The position numbers and the translations under genes are program-made. From Dehalococcoidia bacterium (GTDB lineage Bacteria; Chloroflexota; Dehalococcoidia; UBA2979), in assembly GCA_022451865.1 (NCBI GenBank), contig JAKUNM010000009.1, forward strand, positions 1-36,974: a stretch of 36,974 nucleotides of DNA. Reading direction: 5' to 3'. This document shows positions 25,511-33,676 of the stretch, piece after piece. The notes under the pieces are model-generated. The model was not told where the DNA came from. It ran no database searches and was given only the letters and a program-made list of their open reading frames with translations. Every line of letters begins with the position of its first letter. Positions within the stretch are counted from its first letter, which is position 1.

Positions 25511-26299
25511 ATGACGGTATTAGATCAATTTCAGCTTGAGGGAAAAGCAGCCATCGTAACAGGTGCTGGCAGTAATTTGGGTCGAGAAATGGCTCTTGCT
25601 TTGGCTGCAGCTGGTTCGAATATAGTAGGTGTTGGTAGAAGACCCGAACCTTTAGAAGAAACAGCAGAAATGGTTAAAGAAAAAGGAAAAGAATTTTTGT
25701 CTTTACCAACTGACGTTACCGATTCAAATGCTGTTGAATCAATGATTCAATCAGCGATATCACATTTTGGTCAAATAGATATTTTGATTAATAATGCTGG
25801 CGGAGGTGGAGCTGGTCGCGGTAAGACATTACCTGAACTTACAGATGAAGACTGGCATGCAGGAATTGATGTGAATTTATCATCTGCATTTTTTTGTTCA
25901 CGCTCAATAATTGAACATATGGTAAGTCATCGATCGGGGAGAATAATTAACGTAGCCTCTGGGTGGGGGTATCGCGGTGGACGGAATCAATTTATGTATC
26001 CAATTGCAAAGGCAGGGATAATTTCATTAACTAAGTGCTTAGCAATGACATATGCTCGAGATGGCATTCGTGTTTCTTGTATTGCACCAGGGGCATTTCC
26101 TCATGAACTAGGACCCGAAACTGAAGCACGTGGCCAAATGCAAGCAGCTGGAAGATTTGGATTTATGAATGAAATGGGACCTCTTGCTGTGTTTCTAGCC
26201 TCAGAGGCCTCAGAGTATTTATCTGGTGAAACAGTATTAATTGATGGTGGTGCTATTGCTGCGGGTGTAACTCCTGCTGGCATTGCTCCAAATTTGTAA
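25511..26299 (+). CDS. Short-chain dehydrogenase/reductase (active type)
   Basis: Classical NAD(P)-dependent SDR: nucleotide loop TGAGSNLG at 18-24 (Asn replaces one Gly), NNAG at 94-97, and catalytic Ser150, Tyr163 and Lys167 in NVASGWG and YPIAK. The C-terminus ends SGETVLIDGGAIAAGVTP. At 262 aa it is standard for 3-oxoacyl or related reductases; the substrate is not evident. It precedes, by 44 bp, an SDR paralogue that has lost these residues, so the two may form a hetero-oligomer. Confidence 0.92.
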   Translation: MTVLDQFQLEGKAAIVTGAGSNLGREMALALAAAGSNIVGVGRRPEPLEETAEMVKEKGKEFLSLPTDVTDSNAVESMIQSAISHFGQIDILINNAGGGGAGRGKTLPELTDEDWHAGIDVNLSSAFFCSRSIIEHMVSHRSGRIINVASGWGYRGGRNQFMYPIAKAGIISLTKCLAMTYARDGIRVSCIAPGAFPHELGPETEARGQMQAAGRFGFMNEMGPLAVFLASEASEYLSGETVLIDGGAIAAGVTPAGIAPNL

Positions 26300-26343
26300 G
26301 ATCTAATATCGGAAATTAATTATGAATTTAGAAAGGACATATT

Positions 26344-27108
26344 ATGTTTAGCTTAGAAGGTAAGCATTGTCTTGTAACTGGTGCTATCAGTCCTTTGCAA
26401 AGAGCTTTTGCAGTGGGGTTAGCAGAAGCTGGGGCAAATGTATCTTTAACGACCGCTTCTGATGATAAAGATCAAGAAGTAATGGCTAATTCAATTTTGA
26501 ACGAATGTTGGTCAGTTGGGTCAAGCGGAGAAGTTCTCAATGTTGATTTAAAAAATGCGACTCAATTAGATCAGACAATTTCAGAGCTTGAAATGAGTAT
26601 TGCCCCGATTGATGTTTTGGTTAATGCTAATCATACTGCAAGCATCAAACCTTTTTTAGAATTTTCGATTGATGAATCTCAAGAGCTTTTTGCAAGTAAT
26701 GTGCAGAGTACCTTAATACCAACTTCGATAGTAGGTAGAAAGATGCTAACTCGAGGAAAAGGCAAGATTATTAATATAGTTTCTATCTTGGCTGACAGGG
26801 GTGTTCCAAATTGTGCGATTTTTTCTGCTACTCAAGGATCGATCTTAGGTTTTACAAGATCATTAGGCATTGAATGGATTCGGCAAGGCGTAACAGTTAA
26901 TGCACTTGGATTGGGTTTTTATAGTGACTTAACGGGTCCTCAGCAAGATGGTGCATTGCGAGAAATTTTAGAAAAATATATTCCTGTTCGTCGCCTAGGT
27001 ACTTCTACAGATCTTCAAGGTGCATTAGTTTATTTATCTTCGGATAGCAGTGACTTTGTGGATTCAGAAATGATAGTAGTTGATGGTGCGATAAGTGTTC
27101 ATGCATAA
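26344..27108 (+). CDS. Degenerate SDR paralogue, probable pseudoenzyme
   Basis: SDR fold throughout (FSLEGKHCLVTGA at the start, INIVSILADRG, VDSEMIVVDGAI at the end), 254 aa. Key positions are lost: the TGxxxGxG loop reads TGAISPLQ, NNAG reads NANH, and the YxxxK motif reads FSATQ (Phe160, Gln164), although Ser147 remains. Neither cofactor binding nor catalysis is expected. The gene is intact, has a GAAAGGA ribosome site and directly follows the active SDR, so it looks selected and not decaying. A structural partner role, like BbsC with BbsD in anaerobic toluene degradation, is a reasonable inference. Confidence 0.88.
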   Translation: MFSLEGKHCLVTGAISPLQRAFAVGLAEAGANVSLTTASDDKDQEVMANSILNECWSVGSSGEVLNVDLKNATQLDQTISELEMSIAPIDVLVNANHTASIKPFLEFSIDESQELFASNVQSTLIPTSIVGRKMLTRGKGKIINIVSILADRGVPNCAIFSATQGSILGFTRSLGIEWIRQGVTVNALGLGFYSDLTGPQQDGALREILEKYIPVRRLGTSTDLQGALVYLSSDSSDFVDSEMIVVDGAISVHA

Positions 27109-27113
27109 ATTGA

Positions 27114-27725
27114 ATGATCATTTTGAATAATCATAAAGAATTTTTTATATCACGTATTCAAGGCTCTCCTGGCCCCGAGTGGTCTGGAGATGGTTCTTTG
27201 TCGGGAGAAGATGGCCCAGACGTTTTATCTTCATCAACAGGTAAATACAAACCTGATTTAGAGAATGCATCAGGTTTGTATCCTCTGGCACCTTTCCGCA
27301 GAAGATTTGTAGGTTTTCTTATTGATGAACTTTTAGTAATGTCTTTACTTTTTGTTATCTGGATTATATTAGCAGTTGTGTTTCGTTATGAATCTCCAAT
27401 AGTTGCTACACAGATAACAGCAGCATCATCATTATTGCGAATTGGCTACGGTTGCATCTTCAATCCTCGTGGCTGGTCTCCTGGTAAACGATATGCGGGG
27501 CTTAGAATAGTCCGTGAAGATGGTTTACCTCCTGGATTGACCTATGGTCTCGTCAGGACAATGGGTGCATTTGTTAGTCGAAATATTTTTTTACTGGGTT
27601 ATTTGTGGGCAAAATGGGACCGCAAATCTCAAACGCTTCATGACAAACTTTCAGGAACATATGTGGTATTAATTTCTCAAGAAGTAGTATCTATTCGTAT
27701 AGAAGATGATTCGGAAAAGAAGTAA
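27114..27725 (+). CDS. RDD family membrane protein
   Basis: The RDD domain starts at PLAPFRRRFVGFLIDELLV, with the Arg and Asp that name the family. It has about three hydrophobic helices (near 67-90, 95-112 and 150-170) and ends WDRKSQTLHDKLSGTYVV, the third conserved Asp region. GWSPGKRYAGLRIVREDG is the typical loop. The first 60 residues are a Gly, Ser, Asp and Pro-rich cytoplasmic-looking tail. No strong ribosome site precedes the ATG, which lies 5 bp after the SDR stop, so translation may be coupled. The role of RDD proteins is uncertain; some are linked to ion or Na+/H+ exchange. Confidence 0.87.
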   Translation: MIILNNHKEFFISRIQGSPGPEWSGDGSLSGEDGPDVLSSSTGKYKPDLENASGLYPLAPFRRRFVGFLIDELLVMSLLFVIWIILAVVFRYESPIVATQITAASSLLRIGYGCIFNPRGWSPGKRYAGLRIVREDGLPPGLTYGLVRTMGAFVSRNIFLLGYLWAKWDRKSQTLHDKLSGTYVVLISQEVVSIRIEDDSEKK

Positions 27726-28625
27726 TTATTCCCATGGCAAAGATCGTGGTTTTAAAATTTGTCTAACTGATCCATCTGCAACAAGTAATATAAGATCTAG
27801 GTTGCCATAAAGTTGAGGATTCATACTCTTTAGTGAAGTAGTAAATAGTTCATCTTTCATATGCGTTACGCTGGTTAAGAGTATTAATAAAGAAAGATCT
27901 GTAGATTCTGCAGTGATTTGTTTGGTGGCCCTAGCAATTTGTTGACGTAATTCTTTGCGAATATATGATCCTTCGATTAGATCAATTTGAGGTGGGGTAC
28001 TAATTACAGAGATACCATCTGGTGCATCTTTTTGTAAGCGCGAAACAACCCAATAATCATGTACTGGAACAGTCGTTAATTCTTCAACTTTTAGTAAACT
28101 GGCTTTGTCTCTAATTTGCGACAAAATCACATCAAGTTCTGCCTTTTCATCAGGTGTTCTATATATTTCTCTAGAATCAAGGTGGAATGATCCTTCAATT
28201 CCTTCAGAAATTATTGTCCATTCATTGGATAATCCACCACTTACAGCAACATAGGCTCCATCATTTTCTAATTTCGCTAACTTAACTGAGGTGGGGATTC
28301 TTACCTCCCGTCGTTCTCCTGGTGAAAGGTATTTTATTCCATTTAGTAATGTTTTATTGATATCAGAATTTGATAATGTGAGATCGTTAATGTTTACCCG
28401 AGGCGGGATCCAAATGTTATAAGCACCGTCCTCTTCTACTTCTTTATTGAGTAAATTTTCATAGTCATCAATTGTATTTGCGTAATCAGTGTTTCCCCAT
28501 AATTTAGCTATAGTAACGCCAACACTAAAATTTCTTTGCTTAAGAATTGCATCATGTATTTTAGATTTTTCATTATGAACATGAAAAGTACGAAAATAAT
28601 GATGACTCATCCATTCAGCAGCCAT
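27726..28625 (-). CDS. Unknown soluble protein (299 aa)
   Basis: I recognise no domain. There is no signal peptide or long hydrophobic helix, though LSLLILLTSVTHMKDELF near 245-262 is a buried-looking strand or helix pair. The first 60 residues have many His, Lys and aromatic residues. The stop abuts the stop of the convergent RDD gene. The start is unclear: ATG at 28625 has no ribosome site, and the frame is closed by a TGA just upstream; ATG at 28610 is an alternative. The upstream membrane protein gene, 52 bp away on the same strand, is probably in the same transcript. Confidence 0.62.
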   Translation of the reverse strand: MAAEWMSHHYFRTFHVHNEKSKIHDAILKQRNFSVGVTIAKLWGNTDYANTIDDYENLLNKEVEEDGAYNIWIPPRVNINDLTLSNSDINKTLLNGIKYLSPGERREVRIPTSVKLAKLENDGAYVAVSGGLSNEWTIISEGIEGSFHLDSREIYRTPDEKAELDVILSQIRDKASLLKVEELTTVPVHDYWVVSRLQKDAPDGISVISTPPQIDLIEGSYIRKELRQQIARATKQITAESTDLSLLILLTSVTHMKDELFTTSLKSMNPQLYGNLDLILLVADGSVRQILKPRSLPWE

Positions 28626-28677
28626 AAATAATGCAGATGTTTCTGTAGATAAAGTTGTAATGGATCAAGTCCTCATA

Positions 28678-29097
28678 TTATGAATTGTCTTTTGCAGCTA
28701 AGCGTTCATCACGTCTATTTAATGCTGGTTCCACACCGTTTTTAAGGAATTGGAGAATCACTGACACATTAAAAACTAAAAATCCAATCACTCCAACCCA
28801 CTTAAGTAGTGTGTAATAGATATTAGAAGTGTATTCAAGTTGTTGAAAAGTTAGTACTGTAATTACAGAAAGTGCTATTAGTAACAAAGAGATAATAATT
28901 ACATCCCATTTATGGATAAATCGACTAAAGGCAGCTAAAAGACCAGCACCAATAGCTATATTTCCAGCTATCATTCCTAACAGTGGAGTGCCATGATGAT
29001 CCCAAATTTGGTAAGAGGCTAAGATTAGAAGCATCATCCCAGCAGGAGCCAGAATAGCAAAAATTATTCCAGGTAGATCGCTTCGGTGAAATCTCAT
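28678..29097 (-). CDS. Small four-helix membrane protein, unknown function
   Basis: Hydrophobic segments lie at about 9-28, 37-56, 65-84 and 97-117 of 139 residues, with a charged C-terminal tail (NRRDERLAAKDNS). The layout suggests an inner-membrane protein with both ends in the cytoplasm. ATG at 29097 follows AAAGGG by about 6 nt. I recognise no family. It leads the 299-aa unknown gene on the same strand. Confidence 0.7.
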   Translation of the reverse strand: MRFHRSDLPGIIFAILAPAGMMLLILASYQIWDHHGTPLLGMIAGNIAIGAGLLAAFSRFIHKWDVIIISLLLIALSVITVLTFQQLEYTSNIYYTLLKWVGVIGFLVFNVSVILQFLKNGVEPALNRRDERLAAKDNS

Positions 29098-29204
29098 GTA
29101 TATCCCTTTCCTGAGAATTATATTACCTGAATATCTGTATTATTCCGAAAAATCTGATAATAGAAGTTGATTACATAATAATTTTGATATTCGGTATCTT
29201 ATTT

Positions 29205-29234
29205 TTGATAATACTCAGTATGATGTCATATAAG
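29205..29234 (+). promoter_or_regulatory. Promoter candidate for the crotonase block
   Basis: TTGATA (29205-29210) and TATAAG (29229-29234) are 18 nt apart, giving a start near 29241 and a short leader before the GTG at 29266. The surrounding DNA is very AT-rich, so other -10 matches exist. Confidence 0.4.
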
Positions 29235-29265
29235 ATAATAAAAGTTTTATTGGTCAGGAATATAT

Positions 29266-30018
29266 GTGTCTATAAATATTACTTATGAAGATCACATTGC
29301 CATACTCTCTTTGGAGCTCACAGAAGATTATTTTGACTTGGATTCCTTAAATGAGTTAGCTGAGCACGCTTCAGCTATTAGTTTGGATGTAGAGAATACA
29401 TATGTTGTAGTGATTCGTTCTCTGAATTCTTCATTTGCTAAAGGGTGGTCACAGGAAATACTTAATATGACAGTAGATGATGAGATTACTATAGGAGCTG
29501 CATTTACTGAAATTGCTAGTATAAAGCAACCAACAATTGTTGCTACATCTGGTTCTGTCATCAGTGCTGGTTTAGAATTAGCGCTGGCATGTGATATACG
29601 AGTTGCAGCTGCGGATTCATTATTTGCATTTCCGGAAACTAAGATGGGATATGTCCCTTTAGCCGGTGCAACTCAACGTTTACCACGTGCGATAGGTAGA
29701 TCGAATGCTTTACGTATGCTACTCACTGGAGAGGAAATCAATGCAGATGAAGCATTGCGTATAGGATTGATTTCCGAATTGATTGATGAAAAAGGATTAG
29801 ATATACGTGTTAAGGAAATTGCTAAAATTATTGCTTCACGTGGCCCTATTGCTACTCGTTTTGCTAAAGAAGCAGTACTTCGAGGTAGTGAAGTTGGTCT
29901 TTCAGAAGGCCTTCAAACTGAATTGGACCTGACTGTAATTTTACAAGCCACGGAAGATCGTGCAGAAGGTGTAGCGGCATTTATAGAAAAAAGAGATCCT
30001 GTATTTAAAAACAGATAA
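29266..30018 (+). CDS. Enoyl-CoA hydratase/isomerase family protein
   Basis: Crotonase of 250 aa. The second oxyanion segment SVISAGLELALACDIR carries Glu104, and FAFPETKMGYVPLAGATQRLPR carries Glu124, the two hydratase glutamates. The first oxyanion segment is unusual: SSFAKGWSQ replaces the common FSAGADL. The C-terminus ends AAFIEKRDPVFKNR, typical of the family. The start is GTG with AGGA 7 nt upstream. It opens a run of genes (two tiny paralogues, then a second crotonase) that are close enough to form one operon. Confidence 0.9.
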   Translation: MSINITYEDHIAILSLELTEDYFDLDSLNELAEHASAISLDVENTYVVVIRSLNSSFAKGWSQEILNMTVDDEITIGAAFTEIASIKQPTIVATSGSVISAGLELALACDIRVAAADSLFAFPETKMGYVPLAGATQRLPRAIGRSNALRMLLTGEEINADEALRIGLISELIDEKGLDIRVKEIAKIIASRGPIATRFAKEAVLRGSEVGLSEGLQTELDLTVILQATEDRAEGVAAFIEKRDPVFKNR

Positions 30019-30055
30019 TGATAAAGTTACTTTTTGATTTTGAGAGGAATAGAAG

Positions 30056-30319
30056 ATGAATGTCGTACTAAATTCTGATGATGCACACATTTTAGTCACG
30101 TTGGTGAGTGCACAAATATTGGATCATGTTGACTTGTCCCCTGAAGGCCGCAAATTAGTTGAAGAATGGAGACGTGATAGAAATTTAGGTACTAGTGCGA
30201 TGGATGATTTTACAGTTTTCCTAAATGAACGTATCGGTAATTATATAGATGAACGTACAACCAGAATGATGCGTACAAAAGGTAAGGTGAAAGTTTCTGA
30301 AACGGAGCGTTGGTCATGA
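30056..30319 (+). CDS. Small protein, first of a tandem paralogous pair (87 aa)
   Basis: No known family recognised. It contains the pattern L-S-x9-W-R-x8-A-M (LSPEGRKLVEEWRRD then GTSAM), then a helix ending in ERTTRMMRTKGKVKVS. The next gene shares the same spacing exactly, so the two are paralogues. The protein is charged, probably helical and cytoplasmic. A GAGAGGAA-type ribosome site (TGAGAGGAATAGAAG) precedes ATG at 30056. It sits between two crotonase genes, suggesting an accessory or subunit role in acyl-CoA metabolism. Confidence 0.72.
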   Translation: MNVVLNSDDAHILVTLVSAQILDHVDLSPEGRKLVEEWRRDRNLGTSAMDDFTVFLNERIGNYIDERTTRMMRTKGKVKVSETERWS

Positions 30320-30552
30320 AGGTAGAATTTACAGTAGAAGAATCGACAACGATGTTTGATGCTGTTGTAGATCAGATTGTGGAGATCAAACTTAGCAAGC
30401 AGGATAAAGCTATGATTCGGAGATGGCGAACGGAAATGTCTCCTGGTTCATACGCTATGCAGCTTTTAGGTGAAAAAATAAATGCTGAGTTGGAACGTGA
30501 ACATACACGCAGTGAAGTCAGTGCAATTAAGAAGCCTGATTGGGCATCTTAA
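30316..30552 (+). CDS. Small protein, second of the tandem paralogous pair (78 aa)
   Basis: Shares L-S-x9-W-R-x8-A-M with its upstream neighbour (LSKQDKAMIRRWR then PGSYAM) and a similar helix after it (KINAELERE). It differs in overall sequence, so the duplication is old. ATG at 30316 overlaps the previous stop as ATGA and is preferred to the track's TTG at 30310; GGAG lies 9 nt before it. The overlap implies coupled translation and roughly equal amounts, as for a heteromeric complex. Function unknown. Confidence 0.72.
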   Translation: MKVEFTVEESTTMFDAVVDQIVEIKLSKQDKAMIRRWRTEMSPGSYAMQLLGEKINAELEREHTRSEVSAIKKPDWAS

Positions 30553-30576
30553 TTGCACTAAACTGTGGAGGTCGTT

Positions 30577-31290
30577 TTGCCTAATTTTATCGATGCAGAA
30601 CGTCAGGAAGATGTATTAATCCTACGGCTTAATCGCCCTGAAAGCTTAAACGCCTTAAATACTGCGATGCGTGATGAACTATGGCAGTATCTAATGTTAC
30701 TTCACGATGATCTTTCTATTAAATCTGCTGTTTTGCATGGAGCAGGTGATAGAGCATTTTCTGCAGGTGCTGACATAACAGAGTTTGGTACAGCACCTTC
30801 TATTATTGATGCACGAGCAGCAAGGGAGAATCGCGATTTGTGGAATTTAATGCAATCTCTGGATACTCCTCTAATCGCTGCTCTTCAGGGATTTTCATTT
30901 GGTGCTGGTCTTGAAATGGCTTTATATTGTGATTTGAGAGTTGCAGAATATAATGCTCTATTTGCGTTACCTGAAGTAAAGTTAGGATATATACCATCGG
31001 CTGGCGGTACACAAACTCTACCGCGCCACATTAATGCTTCTGATTCAAGTATGATGATTACCTCAGGCAATTCAATTAATGCAGAAAAAGCCTATCAAAT
31101 TGGATTGATACAGTACCTAACCGATCATTCACGATATTTACAACTAGCAATTGATTTGGCCGTAAAGATTTCTCAGATGAATCCTAAGATTGTACGTGCT
31201 ATTAAGAGATCCGTGCGTAGTAGCAGTGAAATGGGAATTTCTGAAGGACTGGCTTATGAAGCTAGAGTTAGATTGTCACTATCTAAGTAG
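30577..31290 (+). CDS. Enoyl-CoA hydratase
   Basis: Crotonase with a canonical hydratase active site: oxyanion segments FSAGADITEFG (about 61-71) and GFSFGAGLEMALYCDLR with Glu113, then FALPEVKLGYIPSAGGTQTLPR with Glu133. Expected reaction: hydration of trans-2-enoyl-CoA in beta-oxidation of fatty acids or related acyl chains. The track starts at a GTG inside the ribosome site; TTG at 30577, 5 nt after GGAGG, is the better start (237 aa, a little short). It is the fourth gene of the crotonase block. Confidence 0.92.
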   Translation: MPNFIDAERQEDVLILRLNRPESLNALNTAMRDELWQYLMLLHDDLSIKSAVLHGAGDRAFSAGADITEFGTAPSIIDARAARENRDLWNLMQSLDTPLIAALQGFSFGAGLEMALYCDLRVAEYNALFALPEVKLGYIPSAGGTQTLPRHINASDSSMMITSGNSINAEKAYQIGLIQYLTDHSRYLQLAIDLAVKISQMNPKIVRAIKRSVRSSSEMGISEGLAYEARVRLSLSK

Positions 31291-31318
31291 TAATTGTTTA
31301 AGGTTAATATAGAGACTT

Positions 31319-31834
31319 ATGCATAATGGCGAGGAAAAAAAATCACACAAGCTATTTAATCTGTTGCCTAATATTCCTCCTTCCCTTGGCCCTATTGCAC
31401 TCATTGCCTTTTCCGCTTTGACAGTTTTAGTTTTTTTGTGGGGTGAACTAGTTGCTGATCCTCGAATTGATGTATCTCAATTCGATGCAGGACCTATTGA
31501 AAAATTTGATATAGGCAAAATTATAACTCTTGATGAGTTGGGATTTTATCTTATTGGCATGGAAGATGGTCGTATTCGTGCAGTAGATGGTCGTAATGAG
31601 AAAAGTGGGTGTGAAGTAATTTATGATAGAGAGGATACACGCGGTATTTCTAAAAATCCTCTGAGTATTACGGGAGTATTTTTGGATCGTTGTTCTGATA
31701 GTGTGTGGGCATTGACTGGAGATGCTATAAGTGGTGCTAATTATCCTTTAAGAACTCCACAAGTGACTTACAAAAGAGATGCAGAGGGCATTTTGCACGT
31801 CTGGGTTGAAGTAATTACGGTTTTAGATAGATGA
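31319..31834 (+). CDS. Membrane-anchored Rieske-fold protein lacking cluster ligands
   Basis: A single membrane helix at about 23-45 anchors an external domain of about 125 residues. It follows the Rieske pattern: GFYLIGMEDGRIRAVDGR, then NEKSGC (93-98) where Rieske proteins have CTHLGC, then FLDRCSDSVWALTGDAISGANYPLRTP where they have the CPCHGS segment and the Gly-Pro loop. All four [2Fe-2S] ligands are replaced (Asn93, Lys95, Asp123, Ser126), but the two Cys that form the disulfide in true Rieske proteins (Cys98, Cys125) are kept. It should not bind a cluster. Possible roles are a structural subunit of a membrane complex or a redox-inert relic. The match is by motif layout only. Confidence 0.6.
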   Translation: MHNGEEKKSHKLFNLLPNIPPSLGPIALIAFSALTVLVFLWGELVADPRIDVSQFDAGPIEKFDIGKIITLDELGFYLIGMEDGRIRAVDGRNEKSGCEVIYDREDTRGISKNPLSITGVFLDRCSDSVWALTGDAISGANYPLRTPQVTYKRDAEGILHVWVEVITVLDR

Positions 31835-32011
31835 TAAAGCGTTGAATTAGTACTGTGGTGTTACGTATGGAGTTGTCATTGCTAAAAAAAGCGATGCAAG
31901 TATAGGATTGAGTTGTTTCGTCAAGAGACTTAATGTAGTCTTTTGTTGTTTTCATATTGAATAAAAAATATGAGAAGCGAATGGAACTTTCCGAATTTAT
32001 TTGATTTGATT

Positions 32012-32049
32012 ATAGCGTCCGTTTGTTAGAGCGGTGGGAGGATCGCTAT
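32012..32049 (+). promoter_or_regulatory. Stem enclosing the ribosome site and start codon of the acyl-CoA ligase gene
   Basis: ATAGCG (32012-32017) can pair with CGCTAT (32044-32049), enclosing an inner CCG/CGG stem and the GGAGG ribosome site. The start codon's first two bases lie in the outer stem. Such pairing could limit translation. The rest of this 213-bp gap holds two weak hairpins (AAGAGAC/GTCTTTT near 31930 and TCATATT/AATATGA near 31955-31975) and no gene. Confidence 0.35.
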
Positions 32050-33631
32050 GAACACAGCTGAATTTCTTACTATTTCTTCTGCTATAGTGCCAGATAGAAC
32101 TGCATTAGCAGATCAAGATCACCACATTGCTTATATGGAATTACAGTCAAATGTGAATAAGTTAGCCAATGCTTTTCAATCTCTTGGAGTTGGTAAAGGG
32201 GCTAATGTTGGAGTAATGGCTGTTAATAGTCCTGATTTTGTAGAGATTTATTATGCTTCTGCTACTGTGGGTGCGACCTTAGTTCCATTAAATTTTCGTG
32301 CGAAAACAGAAGAAATTACCCATATGGTTAATGAGGCGGATATTGCAACTTTATTTATTGCAGAGCGATATTGGCCGATTTACGAAGAAGTGAAAGATTC
32401 ACTTAATGGTGTTAAAAATGTGATTGGTATTGATTTTAGTCCTCCTGGGTGTGAATCATTCGCAGATATTCGTGCAAGTGCAGAAGACATCCCTGTTTTT
32501 ATCGATATAGATGATGGAGATCCTACACTTTTAATTTATACTTCTGGAACAACATCACTCCCGAAGGGTGTAGTTTTATCCTATCAAGCTTTGACTGCAC
32601 TAGTAGTTAATACACAGTCTCCGGCAGATCCTACAGTTGATCAGGAGGTGGTTTTAGTTGCGGTACCTTTTTATCATATTGCAGGTGCTACCACGATGAT
32701 GAGCACTATCTTTTCAGGTCGTAGGCTTGCTATTCTTCCTCAATTTACGCCTGAGGGATGGTTGCAGATGGTTCAAGATGAGAAAGTAACGCATGCTTTC
32801 GTTGTTCCAACAATGTTAAAGCGCATCATGGAAGTAGAAGACTTTTCATCTTACGATCTATCTTCATTAAGACTTATTACATATGGTGCTGCGCCCATGC
32901 CGTATGAGGTAGTAAGAAATGCTGTTGATGTTTTCCCTCCTCAAGGCGTTGATCTCATGAATGCATATGGCCAGACAGAAGCCACTGGTTCCATGACCTT
33001 TCTTAGTCCTGAAGATCATCGCCTCGATGGTACTCAGGAGCAAAATGAATTGAAATTAGAACGTTTACGTTCTGTTGGTCGTCCGATGGCTGATATGGAT
33101 ATTGCAATAAAATCACCCGATGGCTCAATTCTTCCTCCGGATCAGGAAGGGGAGATATGTATTCGGGGAGATCGTGTTATGAAAGGCTATAACAAGAGAG
33201 AAGATGATACTGGTGCGACGATCCATGATGGATGGTTACATACTGGCGATCTTGGTAAAATTGATGCGGGTGGATATTTATTCATCACTGGTAGACTAAA
33301 AGATATGGTGATACGAGGTGGGGAAAATATTTCTACTGCTGAAATCGAAAATGTTTTAGAAGATCATGATGCCATATCTGAGGCAGCAGTCATTGGAGTA
33401 AAAGACACGGAATGGGGTGAGGTAGTTAAGGCTATAGTTGTTTTATCAGTAGATAATGCAAAGCCGTCTGAATCAGATTTGACGGATTATGTGAAGTCTC
33501 GCTTGGCGTCATATAAAGCTCCTGCACTGTACCAATGGGTTGATGAATTGCCCCGTAACCACTTAGGGAAAGTTCTAAAAAATGATTTGAGAGACCAATA
33601 TGGTCAACCAACTGAAGGTACGATTGTGTAA
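32048..33631 (+). CDS. Long- or medium-chain acyl-CoA synthetase (AMP-forming ligase)
   Basis: Activates a carboxylic acid to its CoA thioester through an acyl-adenylate. Signatures of the ANL superfamily: LIYTSGTTSLPKGV (P-loop) at about 163-176, MNAYGQTEATG, GYNKREDDT, WLHTGDLGKIDAGGYLFITGRLKDMVIRGGENIS (hinge region) and the C-terminal lysine in RNHLGKVLKNDL. Length 527 aa is normal. Substrate range (fatty, aromatic or dicarboxylic acids) cannot be read from the sequence. The ribosome site GGAGG is strong. It directly precedes the ETF-linked electron transfer genes, so activation and oxidation are likely co-regulated. Confidence 0.93.
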   Translation: MNTAEFLTISSAIVPDRTALADQDHHIAYMELQSNVNKLANAFQSLGVGKGANVGVMAVNSPDFVEIYYASATVGATLVPLNFRAKTEEITHMVNEADIATLFIAERYWPIYEEVKDSLNGVKNVIGIDFSPPGCESFADIRASAEDIPVFIDIDDGDPTLLIYTSGTTSLPKGVVLSYQALTALVVNTQSPADPTVDQEVVLVAVPFYHIAGATTMMSTIFSGRRLAILPQFTPEGWLQMVQDEKVTHAFVVPTMLKRIMEVEDFSSYDLSSLRLITYGAAPMPYEVVRNAVDVFPPQGVDLMNAYGQTEATGSMTFLSPEDHRLDGTQEQNELKLERLRSVGRPMADMDIAIKSPDGSILPPDQEGEICIRGDRVMKGYNKREDDTGATIHDGWLHTGDLGKIDAGGYLFITGRLKDMVIRGGENISTAEIENVLEDHDAISEAAVIGVKDTEWGEVVKAIVVLSVDNAKPSESDLTDYVKSRLASYKAPALYQWVDELPRNHLGKVLKNDLRDQYGQPTEGTIV

Positions 33632-33676
33632 ATATGGAAATAGAATTTGTATGCATGTTTAAAATGGTGATGATTA

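Noticed and set aside
31925-31978. Intrinsic terminator after the Rieske-like gene
   Set aside because: The stems AAGAGAC/GTCTTTT and TCATATT/AATATGA are weak and AT-rich, and T-runs are broken, so I do not call a terminator.
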